Shown here in pieces: positions 39,247 to 49,799 of a stretch of DNA of 64,000 nucleotides. A program made the translations under genes and the position numbers. A model generated the notes under the pieces. It was not told where the DNA came from. It ran no database searches and was given only the letters and a program-made list of their open reading frames with translations. Within the stretch, counting starts at the first letter, position 1. Each line of letters starts with the position of its first letter. The DNA comes from Enoplosus armatus (lineage: Eukaryota > Chordata > Actinopteri > Centrarchiformes > Enoplosidae): the NCBI RefSeq assembly GCF_043641665.1, contig NC_092203.1, positions 9,091,067 to 9,155,066 of the forward strand, read 5' to 3'.

Positions 39247-39499
39247 CCCCGTCCTCTTCGCCTCCAGGCAAAATGGCCGACTGTCAAACAGGAAATGGGA
39301 GAGTCCAATTCTATTTATACTGGGGGGGAACCCAGACTCTACTAAGTGGGGTAGAGGACAGTCATCTGTTATTTGAATGATTTATTGTTTTTGTGTGAAA
39401 ATATTGTACATGTGGATGAATTAAAGAAGAATAACTTTACAAATTGGAGCACCTTCTGAAATAAGGGCCATTTGTTCCCTTTCAGTCAGAGACACTCAC

Positions 39500-39560
39500 C
39501 ACTGTCTCCTCCAGACCCTTCAGGTCCTCTCTGGCCCGCTCGCTCTGTTCATTCAGCAGT
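39500..39560 (-). pseudogene. KIF5-like kinesin coiled-coil exon fragment (left arm copy)
   Basis: The reverse-complement twin of 41,797-41,857 with both splice sites intact. It has one coding difference (QSER instead of QSQR), so both frames remain open. Confidence 0.6.
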
Positions 39561-40039
39561 CTGGACAGAAAACACCAACGTTTACAAAACACACGAAGCA
39601 TTGCATCAGATACTCATCAACAGCCGAGCAGTCAGCGGCACCTACGTGAGTTTCTGTAGCTTTGCATCCTTCCTCCACCCTCCATGACTCTCTCCTGCTC
39701 TAACAACAGACCCTGGTTTAGACTGGGAGAGGAAGACAAGTGGCAATCAATAAAAGGCACCGACAACGGGCAGAATTAGAGTTCTTTGGCTCCTTCTGTG
39801 GCTATTAATGAAGTCCCACATTTAAATAGAGCTGATCTTGACTCCTCAAAAACCAGAGAGTGGAAAGTGACTTTGAACCCACAAGTTCACGACTTACATG
39901 CAGCAGCTTCAGTTCACACACACTCTTCTTCTCCTCAACAGTCTCTCTTTGAAAATCTCCTGAGTGGAAATCAGTTGTTAGATCATTATCTACAATAATG
40001 TTGGAAGAGTTTTGGAAACTACAACACCACACTACTGCT

Positions 40040-41314
40040 AACATGCTTTACTAAGGACATCAAGGCCATCCTGAATAAAAAGAAGAGGGCTTTCAGAGCT
40101 GGCAACAGGGAGGAGGTGAGAACGATCCAGGGGGAACTGAAGGTAAAGATCAGGGAGGCCAAGGAGACGTACAGGAGGAAGCTGGAGTGGAAACTCCAGC
40201 AGAACAACATCAGAGAGGTCTGGAGGTGAATGAGGACCATCACTGGTTTCAGGACGACCAACAACAGAGGAGTTGAAGGCAGAAGGCAGAGGGGGGGGGG
40301 GGCTTTCCAAATACACTTAAATCTGACATAAATCCTATCAAACACTTGTCTCTGAGTCCGATCAACGCATACATTCGGCCCCTGTATTAGCCATCGCGGC
40401 AAACTGCATGAGGAGCTACGCCCCCCCCCCGGAGCAACTTGCAGGCCCCCGACGGACATTTGGGGAAGTTGCTCTAAAGTTTGTGGATTCCAGGCCAGGT
40501 TCCCCCGAGCAGTTGAAGGAGTTGAAGGCAGTGAGGACTGGGGCAACGAACTGAAGAAAACTACTGTGTCAACTACCTGACTGGCAGACCACAGTATGTG
40601 CGCTTACAACACTGTGTGTCAGAGTGGTCCGCAGGGGACTGTCCTCCCCCCCTTCCTCTTTACCGTCTACACCACGGACTTCAGCTACAGCACTGAGACC
40701 TGCCATCTTCAGAAGTTCTCTGATGACTCAGCAATAGTTGGGTATATCAGTGAGGGTGATGAGGAGGAGTACAGGGCTGCTGTGGACAACTTTGTCGCAT
40801 GGTGCGAGCAGAACCACCTGCAGCTCAATGTGACAAAGACAAGACTGTTGATCTGAGGAGGACCAAGGTGCCGATGACCCCTGTTTCCATCCAGGGGGTC
40901 AGTGTGGACATTGTAGAGGATTACAAGTACCTGGGAGTTCACACAGACAATAAACTGGACTGGGTAAAGAACACTAATGCCCAATACTCCAACAGACTCA
41001 ATAAACTGATCCGCAAGGCCAGTGACGTTGTGGGGGTGGAGCTGGACTCTCTGAAGGTGGTGTCAGACAGGAGGATGCTGTCCAAGCTCATCTTGGACAA
41101 TGTTTCACATCCTCTCCATGACGTACTGGTCAGACACAAGAGCAGCTTCAGTGGGAGACTCGTTCCTCCCAAATGTACAACAGAACACACAAACTGTTCA
41201 ACTCCTCCTTCTGAGTGTCAGACACTCAGAAGAAAGAGACTGGAAATCTGGACCTACTTCACCTGTTTATATACTACCTCATTATTTATTCTTTGAATGT
41301 TTCAGTGCAATACA

Positions 41315-41374
<60 letters not shown>

Positions 41375-41570
41375 CATATACATTGTTATTGTATATATCT
41401 TTTACCTTTATTTTTCACTTAAATACTGTAAATGTGTATATTTTTATTTTCTATTTCTATTTTTAAATACTTTTAGCCCTAAATTTATGCTGCTTGAATG
41501 GGAGCACCGGTACTGTACAATTTCCCCCCAGGGATCAATGTAGTATTTCTGATTCTGATTTCCTAGAGAT
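40040..41570 (+). mobile_element. Decayed non-LTR retrotransposon (LINE) fragment
   Basis: This lies in the spacer between the palindrome arms. Frames read TKDIKAILNKKKRAFRAGN (linker before reverse transcriptase), NYLTGRPQYV and QKFSDDSAIVGYISEG (reverse transcriptase catalytic block, here F-S-DD instead of the usual A-DD), then EDYKYLGVHTDNKLDW. Frames are broken by stops and an internal deletion near 40,260-40,550. The 3' end (aatttccccccagggatcaatgtagtatttctgattctgattt) is typical of fish L2/CR1-like LINEs. It is not capable of retrotransposition. Confidence 0.8.
41319..41368. repeat. (TA)n microsatellite in the LINE 3' region
   Basis: A perfect TA run of about 50 bp downstream of the LINE coding remnants. 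Confidence 0.97.
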
Positions 41571-41796
41571 AGCATGACATACTATAGTAGACATGGACAT
41601 TAATACAGTCGGAGACAGCTGCCTTGCATTGCACCACAAACCAGGGTCTGTTGTTAGAGCAGGAGAGAGTCATGGAGGGTGGAGGAAGGATGCAAAGCTA
41701 CAGAAACTCATGTAGGTGCCGCTGACTGCTCGGCTGTTGATGAGTATCTGATGCAATGCTTCGTGTGTTTTGTAAACGTTGGTGTTTTCTGTCCAG

Positions 41797-41857
41797 ACTG
41801 CTGAATGAACAGAGCCAGCGGGCCAGAGAGGACCTGAAGGGTCTGGAGGAGACAGTG
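41797..41857 (+). pseudogene. KIF5-like kinesin coiled-coil exon fragment (right arm)
   Basis: A 61-nt segment is bounded by an acceptor (ttttctgtccag) and a donor (gtgagt). In the phase with one leading base it reads LLNEQSQRAREDLKGLEETV. The DLKGLEETV core with the preceding RAR/QAR-type heptads matches the neck-proximal end of the kinesin-1 heavy chain (KIF5A/B/C) stalk-tail coiled coil. No flanking kinesin exons were seen, so this is an isolated captured exon with intron borders. An inverted second copy lies in the left arm. Confidence 0.6.
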
Positions 41858-42122
41858 GTGAGTGTCTCTGACTGAAAGGGAACAAATGGCCCTCATTTCA
41901 GAAGGTGCTCCAATTTGCAAAGTTATTCTTCTTTAATTCATCCACATGTACAATATTTTCACACAAAAACAATAAAGACAACGATAAATCGTTCAAATAA
42001 CAGATGACTGTCCTCTACCCCACTTAGTAGAGTCTGGGTTCCCCCCCAGTATAAATAGAATTGGACTCTCCCATTTCCTGTTTGACAGTCGGCCATTTTG
42101 CCTGGAGGCGAAGAGGACGGGG

Positions 42123-42911
42123 GCACATGCTGCAAACATTTGGGTGAGCGCGATTGCATTTCAATTGATTTACATGTGCAAAGAAATAAGATTGAATGTG
42201 TAGTTCTTTCATCAACTTGTAAATGATGTCAGCATGCATACTGAGCTAACCAGGAGTTAGATTTAGCTAAGTTAGCATGTTTTAATCCCACATGTTCTAT
42301 TGTTTGGCTAAAGCTAACACGCTAAGCTCCAAAGTGATATTTTCTGCTGTTTATCAAACTTATTGACTTGTTGGCTGTTGGAATTGAAAGGAACTGATTT
42401 GCTTGATTTGTTTGACGAGTGTAATCTCTTTAACGTTCACGTAGTTGATTATCTATCAATCGTCCAGGTAATTGGCTGCAGGTGCTCGTCACTTGTTAAA
42501 TTTGACGTTACACACTAAACCACGGCAGTATATGTTTTCAAAGTTGTTTACTTGAGTTGTTGTCTGATTGATAGAAAGTGTTGGTATTGAAAGTAAACGC
42601 TAAGAAATAATCCTCCTCTTTAAACCAAGTCAGTCTTAATTTTCTATTTCCATGTTTGTGAACCTGAATTTTCAAGTAAATGAGTTCCTTTGAATTCCAA
42701 GGCCTCTGAGGCTTAGCATGTTAGCTTTAGCCAAACAATAGAACATGTGGGATTAAAGCATGCTAACTTAGCTAAATGTAATTCCTGGTTAGTTGAGTAT
42801 GCATACTGACATGATTTCCAAGTTAATGAAAGAACTACACGTTGAATCTTATTTGTTTGTCCATGTAAATTGAAATGCAATCGCACTTACCCAAATGTTT
42901 GCAGCATGTGC
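42123..42911. mobile_element. 789-bp foldback element (right arm copy)
   Basis: The mirror copy of the 38,458-39,246 element inside the right arm. The two elements together give four copies of the ~240-bp terminal sequence in alternating orientation, i.e. a palindrome nested inside a palindrome. Confidence 0.7.
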
Positions 42912-43129
42912 TCCAGCACCAGATTCTGATTTAAAAATGATTGAAACAGGAAGTGGGGGGTGTGGCTATATTTTTTTAAAGGTATGTTGCAAAGCAGATT
43001 TTTTTTAAATTTACATTCCTCATAACCCCCTGTGTCTATCTCTGGAAAGTTCGGGAGGGGACACGGCCCCCTCCCGATTTCACCGCCCGTGCCACCACTC
43101 ATGCAACCACCCGTGTCGTGACGCTCCAG

Positions 43130-44040
43130 GTCCCAGCCACGAAGGAGATTCGAACCGGACACTGCACCAGCTCCAACGCCGATGTCTTACGGTCACAGAC
43201 AAACCCACCACGCCACCGAGGCCCCTTCGCATTTGAACCTGTTCTCCGGGCGCTTTTATTTGTTCACTTTGGGTGTTGGACTTTAAAAATGCACTGAGAT
43301 TCATAAGAATTGAACCCACAACCTCAAACCCTCTGAGCTGGGCCCTAACCCACTGAGCTATTCAATCTGACACAGTTCACCTTTCTCTCTCTGCGCTCTT
43401 CACTTTTTCTTTTGGACATCCAACTTTAAAATTGTGAAATTAGAAAAGGGATCGAACCCACAACCTTCGGTCAAAAGGGGATTCGAACCAGACACTGCAC
43501 CAGCTCCAACGCTGATGTCTTACGGTCACATACAAACCCACTGCACCACCGAGGCCCCTTTGCATTTGAACCTGTTCTCCGGGCGCTTTTATTTGTTCAC
43601 TTTGGGTGTTGGACTTTAAAAACGCACTGAGATTCATAAGAATTGAACCCACAACCTCAGCCCTTCTGAGCTGGGCCCTAACCCACTGAGCTATTCAATC
43701 TGACACAGTTCACCTTTCTCTCTTTGCGCTCTTGACTTTTTCTTTTGGACATCAGACTTTAAAAATTGTCAAATTCGAAAAAAGATTGAACTCACAACCT
43801 TCAGTCAAAAGGGGATTTGAACCGGACACATCACACACTTGTGTCTTAGAGGTATGAACAAACCCACTACACCACCAAGTCCCTCTCACATTTGAAGCTT
43901 TTCTCTGGGCGCTTTTATTTGTTCACTTTGGGTGTTGGACTTTAAAAGTGCACTGAGATTCATAAGAATTGAACCAACAACCTCACACCCACTAAGCTGG
44001 GCCCTAACCCACTGAGCTATGTGATCTGACACAATTCACC
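43130..44040 (-). repeat. Tandem 333-bp units with paired tRNA-like modules (right, inverted)
   Basis: Mirror copies of the left array: module B at 43,135-43,223 and about 43,473-43,556; module A at 43,298-43,367 and 43,631-43,700. A third, more diverged unit lies outside the palindrome (B-like about 43,806-43,885, A-like about 43,957-44,026). The gradient of decay outward suggests that the array expanded before or during formation of the palindrome. Confidence 0.75.
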
Positions 44041-44049
44041 TTTCTCTCT

Positions 44050-44865
44050 TTGCGCTCCATTCCCTCTAAGACCATTCACTTCCCTTTTTTCCGAGAGACT
44101 GGGTGTTGTCTTTCTTTGGGCTATTAAAGCTTAAAGTGAGCTGAAAAAGAAAAAGGGAATATGCAGATTTACTGTCATAATGATGACCACGGGCTCGCTG
44201 GTGTGTGAAACATACAGTGTCTGAGGACAAAAATACAAGGAGGTTGTCTCCGCCGAGGAAAATGGACAGTTTTGATCAAAAAGGAACAAGTAAAAATGTC
44301 ATTCTGCATGAGTTTGATAGAGAAGACGAACAGTAAGGTTATTAAGATCAGAAAACAGTGACCCCTTGTGTCTCATGTGGAAATAACAAAATGCATTTGT
44401 TACGCAGGCACACTGTCCTAAAAATCCTCATATTTAATTTAATTTCATATTCAAGAAAGGCAGGATTAATTATTTAAATTGAGTATGGAGTATTTAAGCC
44501 CCTTAACATAGGCCTGGAGACACCACTCACAGCATCACTCCAGTAGACGAGGTCCCATCACTTTAGAGTGACTTTACACTCACAGAAATATGTCTCTGAT
44601 CTCCTGAGGTGAAATGAGGTTAAAAAAAACAGTGTACCCTGACGTCATATGTAAAATATCAGAAAGGAACATGCCACCCCTGTGGAGTAATACAAATGCA
44701 AATGTGCGATTTCCATGTGCTAGTGTGTCCCCTTGGATCAATTTCCATTTTGTCATTATTTCCATAACAGTTAAAAGCCCACCAGCCAAACTGTCGGCAT
44801 TTAATGCAAGAAGCTAAAAGTCTGGGGCTCACTCGGGCTGTGGTGGCACAGAGTCCGAGTCCACA
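44050..44865 (+). other. Interval upstream of the choline transporter-like gene
   Basis: No gene was recognised between the tandem repeat and the SLC5A7-like start codon. A tatttaag box-like string occurs near 44,490, about 375 bp upstream of the ATG. No promoter can be assigned with confidence. Confidence 0.5.
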
Positions 44866-47159
44866 ATGGCTCTCAATATTCCAGGTGTGATAATGATGGT
44901 CGTCTTCTACTTGTTGGTGTTGGGAATCGGCTTCTGGGCGTCTGTACAGTCGAAGAAGCTGGAGATCAACACACAAAGTAGTCGTGTAGAAGTTTCCTTT
45001 TTGGCGAAGTGTCAGCTTGGCAGTGGGAGTATTTACAATGACAGGCGGGTTTCTATTTGTTTTTCTCATATTCATTACAAAGGAAGATATTATATTTACA
45101 ACTTTAATTATTGCATCTATGTGTTTGTTTATTTCCTGCTGCAGCTACTTGGGTTGGAGGCGCCTTTATCATTGGTGTTGCAGAGTCGGTCTACGACCCC
45201 ACCAAAGGTCTCATCTGGGCTCTTGTTCCTCTGCAGGTCTCGATTTCCTTTGTCATCGGTGAGACTCCAAAACCAACTCATAACAACAAATTCAGTTAAC
45301 ACGTAAACAACGTCCTCTTTGGTTTGATTGATGGGAAGAGGATTAGTCTGCTGTGTCTTCCTCTCTTGTCCGTCCTTTTTAAAGGTGGACTGTTCTTTGC
45401 AAAGCCAATGAGGGAGAAAAACTACATCAGCATGATGGATCCTTTTCAGAGAAAGTACGGGAAAGCACTGACTGCGGTTCTTGCCATCGTTCCAGTCACA
45501 GCTGAGATTATCTGGGTTCCTTGATTATTGATTTCTTTGGGTACAAATACGCAAACACACTCAAACGCACAATGTCCTCACTCGTCCAATGTATCATTCA
45601 TATTTACATGTGCTGTGCGTACGCGTGCGTTGGCTACAGGGGCGACGATGAGTGTGGCTTTGGATCTGCCCTTCAGTGTTTGCGTCTGGATCTCTGCTGC
45701 AGTGGCCATCGTCTACACTGTCCTTGGAGGTCTCTATTAAGTCGCGTACACTGATGTCATCCAGCTGTCACTGGTGCTTCTCAGCTTGGTGAGTATTACA
45801 TAATGAAACTCAAAGAAGACAATGTACTTGTGTATTTTGGATCTACATACTCCTCTCTTCACAGTGGCTGTGCGTCCCTTTTGTTTTTGCAAGTGATGTT
45901 TATACTGACATCACTAAAACAGCCTTCAACCACACACATCAGGCCTCCTGGCTTGGTCAACTTCAGTCTGATCAAGTCTGGAGATGGATTGATCATTTCC
46001 TGGTGATGGTAAGGTGAATAACAGTGGTTATATTAGTTTGCCGTGTAGTTCCAAGCTCTTCAAAAGATGGTGTTTTGGTTTGTTTCACGTCCGTCATTTC
46101 CTAGACTGTGGGCAACGTGGCCGTTCAGGATTTTCATCAAAGGACGCTCTCCTCCAGCTCCACGTCTACAGCCACAATCATCTCTTTCATAGCGGCAGGT
46201 GGAGTCATCATTGCTGGACTTCCGTCAGTGTTGATCGCCGCTGTTGCAGCTTCAACAGGTACATTTAGGAGTTTAGTGTCTTCCAGATTAGAAAATGCAG
46301 CCGTTACTTTTGTCTGTTTTTCCTCTTTTGTTTCAGACTGGAACTCCACCTCCTATGGTTCTCCCTCACCGTATGAGCGAGGGGAGGCGGCTATGGTGTT
46401 GCCCATCACCCTTCAGCATTTTACCCCAACCTACATCTCTGCTTTTGGCATCGGAGCCGTTGCTGCTGCAGTGATGTCGTCTGCCGACTCCTTCCTTTTG
46501 TCTGCAACCACCATCTTCACCGCCGACATCTACCAGACCATCAGGAGTCAGGTATCAGGAACAGGAGCGTGGGAAGACCTTCCGGCAGAGCTGGTATTTG
46601 ATTGTTTTTAAGGTGTACATAGTGTTGTTCTCCTCTTTAGGCATCAGATAAAGAGCTGCGGTGGGTGATTCGTCTCTCCATAGTGGTCGCAGGACTTGTG
46701 GGAACATCCCTCACCTACCTGGACGGCGGCATCTTGGTGTTCTGGATCCTGGGCTCAGACTTGACTTACACTATCATATTCCCCCAACTGATCTGCGTCC
46801 TCTTCGTTGAGGTTTCCAACGGTTACGGGGCGGTCGCAGGCTACCTTGTCGCCCTGGTGATGAGGCTGTTGTGTGGAGAGCCGCTGTTAGGCCTCCCTGT
46901 GACGCTGCATTTCCCAGGTTGCATTTTAGAGGACGGTGTTTACATTCAGCGCTCTCCTGTCAAGACCATTTGCATGCTGTCTGCTCTGGTCTCCATTCTG
47001 ATGTTTTCATATGTGGCCTCAGTCCTGTTTAACAAGGGGGTCCTTCCTGAGAGGTGGGACGTGTTCAAGGTGAAATCCCAGGAAGCACCAACACCAGCAG
47101 ATGGCGCCAGAGAGGGCGATTGTAATGGGACTGATGAGAATGAGGAATTTGAATTGTAA
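44866..47159 (+). pseudogene. slc5a7: High-affinity choline transporter-like gene (SLC5A7 family), disrupted
   Basis: Eight exons: 44866-45044, 45145-45258, 45385-45540, 45640-45788, 45865-46008, 46105-46258, 46337-46551, 46641-47159. They encode sodium-coupled SLC5-type transmembrane segments with matches such as [65 protein letters not shown] and VLPERWDVFKVK. Lesions: exon 1 is 179 nt where the phase needs 3k+1, and the frame shifts near 45,000 just before the VGVFTMT block. The exon 1 donor is GC, not GT. A TGA lies at 45522-45524 (IIWVP*LLISLG). A TAA lies at 45738-45740 (VLGGLY*VAYTDVIQ, where Ser is conserved). Exons 5-8 stay fully open, so the decay is recent. It is a paralogue of neuronal CHT1, perhaps once functional elsewhere. 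Sequencing error is a less likely alternative. Confidence 0.8.
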
Positions 47160-47720
47160 AGGTTCGTCCTTTTACCTGTGACCGATGATCAGACACTTTA
47201 TGATGAGGATCGAAAGCTCAAGGAAAAACCTGATTCTTGTTATTCTACAAAACTTGGTGTCTTTTACGACATTTCTATCTCTTCAACACGTCTGCTTAAT
47301 TTGATCTTTTTAAGAGGTGTTTTGAAAACGAAATGTTTTTTTTCCTTTTCATAAATATTTCACAAAAGTATTTTCTACTTTTATTCTCATGTTGAAAAAT
47401 AACAAATTGGTTTGGTTTTCCCAAACATTCACGTTTTATTTAATGTTTACTTGCCTATAGCGTGAACTAATGCCACTTTCAAATCTAAATTAAAAACTGT
47501 TATTCCATCTTAATAGATAATCTGATTTTTATTGCTTATTGTTTTTAATGTCATTCTGATGCTTTTCTTTGCCTGTGTAAAGCACTTTGAATTGCCTCTG
47601 TGTTTTAAATGTGAAATAAACTGGTACCATTTTCTTTGTTAGTTTTAGATCATATTTTAAGCCTTTGCAGCGCTGCAGTCTGGTAGCTTTGTGTTGTTGT
47701 ATGTTTCATACAAGCAGCCA
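47160..47720 (+). other. 3' region of the choline transporter-like locus
   Basis: AT-rich sequence with an AATAAA signal near 47,615 (gtgaaataaactgg). The gene converges on osbpl11, whose 3' end lies just beyond. Confidence 0.5.
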
Positions 47721-47739
47721 CAGACTCACAGCCTTTTTC

Positions 47740-49799
47740 ATGAAATACTTTTAATAATTTCAAAGAAAACAACTTAACAAAACACAGTGTACAACTGATA
47801 CGGAATTTATTTGATTATTATCACACATGTCCGTTTTTCTAAAACATCAGGTTTCCTTCAATGTCAGTGCATTTCATAGGTCAGCAAGACAACCAGCAGA
47901 ATTCAAAAACCAAGACAATGTCCAAACCTAGAATAAAAGTGCTTAGTCGACATCTCTCAACATCAAGCACCGCCTCTTAAAAAGAAAACACACAACACAC
48001 ACACGCCCACAAAAATAATACATACGCCATTGCATCGGTCAGTAAATAACAGGTGAAAACGCTGTGCTCCTTAGCTGGAAGACACACAGAAAGAGTTGCA
48101 TAAGGCACCGAGACGTGGAGGGAGGGAGTAGCTTCGCAATGGCAGGGTGGATCTCCTCTTTCTGCAGAGAATACTTGATACTGCTTTGACAATGTGAGGC
48201 TAGAATTTAGTTTAGGGAAACAAAATAAGGTTTATCACATGTATGCCACAGTAGACTTCCAAAGGAAAGAAAACAAACACAAACTCTGACGGAACAAGAA
48301 ACGTTTCTATACAAAAAGTGGCTCTAAAAATAAGAGCAATTAAAGCGCAAGAGAGGGGATGAACACGTTCAAAGAAAATAATATTTATTTTGCATTACAA
48401 AACAAGCAAATTTGGTTAAAAGCTTTCACAACGGACATTTATAAATTTAAGTGACGCAGACACAGGAGTAGTATACTTGCTGCAATCAATGTGAACAGAG
48501 ACTTTGCTTTCATGCATGGAGGGATTCTTCCACCCGCAGCAAAACCACAAAACTGAAAAAAAAAAAAGAAAAAGAGTGGGGTAGCAATCTTTAGATTCAT
48601 TCTCGTGACTCAATCACAGTCATTTGATTATTTAAAACAGTCAGCTAGTCTACGACATGCCATTCCAGCAGTGTGACGAAACACATCAATTTCAACATCG
48701 CATTAAACTAATTTAGAGATAAATGCACACGATTCACCTGATGATCCACCCAAATTAAGGCAATACTATCACTATTGGAGTGGTGGTGTGAACACATTAA
48801 ATCTTTTAATGTAAGTGTTACCTGGCTGTTTTAAAATATTAACATACAGTCTGTACGATCCATGTCAAAGTATTGCCTTAAGATGATTGGCTTCTCCCAG
48901 AGATCATCAAAGGGATTTCCTCAATCAACTGATGGGTTCCTACGTGAACAATTTTGCTTTCTTTACACTTGAGATTTCCGTTTCTCTTTTCCGTGTGCTC
49001 TCCTCGCAGGTTTAAAGTGGGCGTGGCTTAATTAGAAACCGTCACATTCTTTCGTACACCAATCAGGATGAAGCAACATTTGATTCAGAATCTGGTCCGT
49101 TTGGTTATTAGTCAATAAAATCGGATGAAGCAGATTAGCTGAGTTGTAGACTGTCACTAGTACCTAAAATGTGTTTGTTGCTTATTTAGTCATGTATGTT
49201 TAATGTTATAGAGAAATACTTTGATTTGAAGTTTTCAGGCGCTTTAACATAGATGAAGATCATGTACAGCAACTTTCAACAACATTCCAGTACACTAAAT
49301 CCAATTTACAACAGTTTCACAGCATAACATTTATCAGGCAGTATTCCAATTACTGATGTTTTTCGTTATGTTGGATACATTATTTTAGGAAGAAACTCCT
49401 CAAAAGTCACTTTACCTTAGCGTGGTAGCTGAAAAAGGAGAAGAAGAAGAAGAACCAGATCCAGGTTGATCAGCAGAACTCAAACTTAGAGCATCATCAG
49501 ACTATCTTAAGGCTGTGTAAATAGAGTACCATTACCTGTACAAGAACGTTTTCATTGACATTGGATTATAAAAAAAAAACAACTGATCAGAAGTACAAAA
49601 GCTTGTACTTGGAGGCTTTGTGAACACCTTTAATCATGCCGTCTCTCTGTCCGTCTCCCCGTGTCGCATTCATCTGTACGTCAGTGCAGGTCATGCTCTC
49701 ATTTCAGAACCACACTCACACACTCACCCACACACACACACACACACACACACATTCCTGAATCTACAATATCAACATCCAAGATACAGACTGAAGAAA
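47740..49799 (-). other. osbpl11: osbpl11 3' untranslated region (inferred)
   Basis: About 2 kb without a convincing exon between the osbpl11 stop and the convergent choline transporter-like locus. On the minus strand, an ATTAAA-like signal (gaaattattaaaag) near 47,745-47,760 and an AATAAA-type string near 47,805 could end the transcript. A (CA)n tract lies at about 49,730-49,753, shortly after the stop codon. Confidence 0.5.
49730..49753. repeat. (CA)n microsatellite in osbpl11 3' UTR
   Basis: A perfect CA run within the inferred 3' untranslated region, less than 100 bp past the stop codon. Confidence 0.9.

Larger units (their letters stand above)
37650..39719 (+). repeat. Left arm of a giant inverted repeat
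   Basis: This ~2.07-kb segment recurs as the reverse complement at 41,638-43,719. Paired positions add to 81,369 over the outer part and 81,357 over the inner part, so one 12-bp indel separates the copies. The reverse-complement match is essentially perfect over long stretches: the 216-nt frame at 39,130-39,345 and its mirror at 42,024-42,239 translate identically. From outside in it holds the 333-bp tandem units, a 789-bp foldback element and a KIF5-like exon. Both arm ends were placed by eye. Confidence 0.92.
41638..43719 (-). repeat. Right arm of the giant inverted repeat
   Basis: The reverse complement of 37,650-39,719. Matching begins inside at aaaccagggtctgttgt (mirror of acaacagaccctggttt) and ends outside near gttcacctttctc. 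Outward of 43,719 a further diverged 333-bp-type unit continues to about 44,040 with no mirror on the left side. Confidence 0.92.

Noticed and set aside
39130..39345. Identical 71-codon frames in the two palindrome arms
   Set aside because: Identity reflects the DNA duplication; the frames run through foldback-element termini and match no protein.
37650..44040. CRISPR array or bacterial insertion
   Set aside because: Repeat units are 333 bp with no short repeat-spacer pattern, and all flanking genes are vertebrate.
45522..45740. Stop-codon readthrough or selenocysteine recoding in the choline transporter-like gene
   Set aside because: The two stops differ (TGA and TAA), replace ordinary residues, and occur together with a frameshift; simple decay explains all of them.
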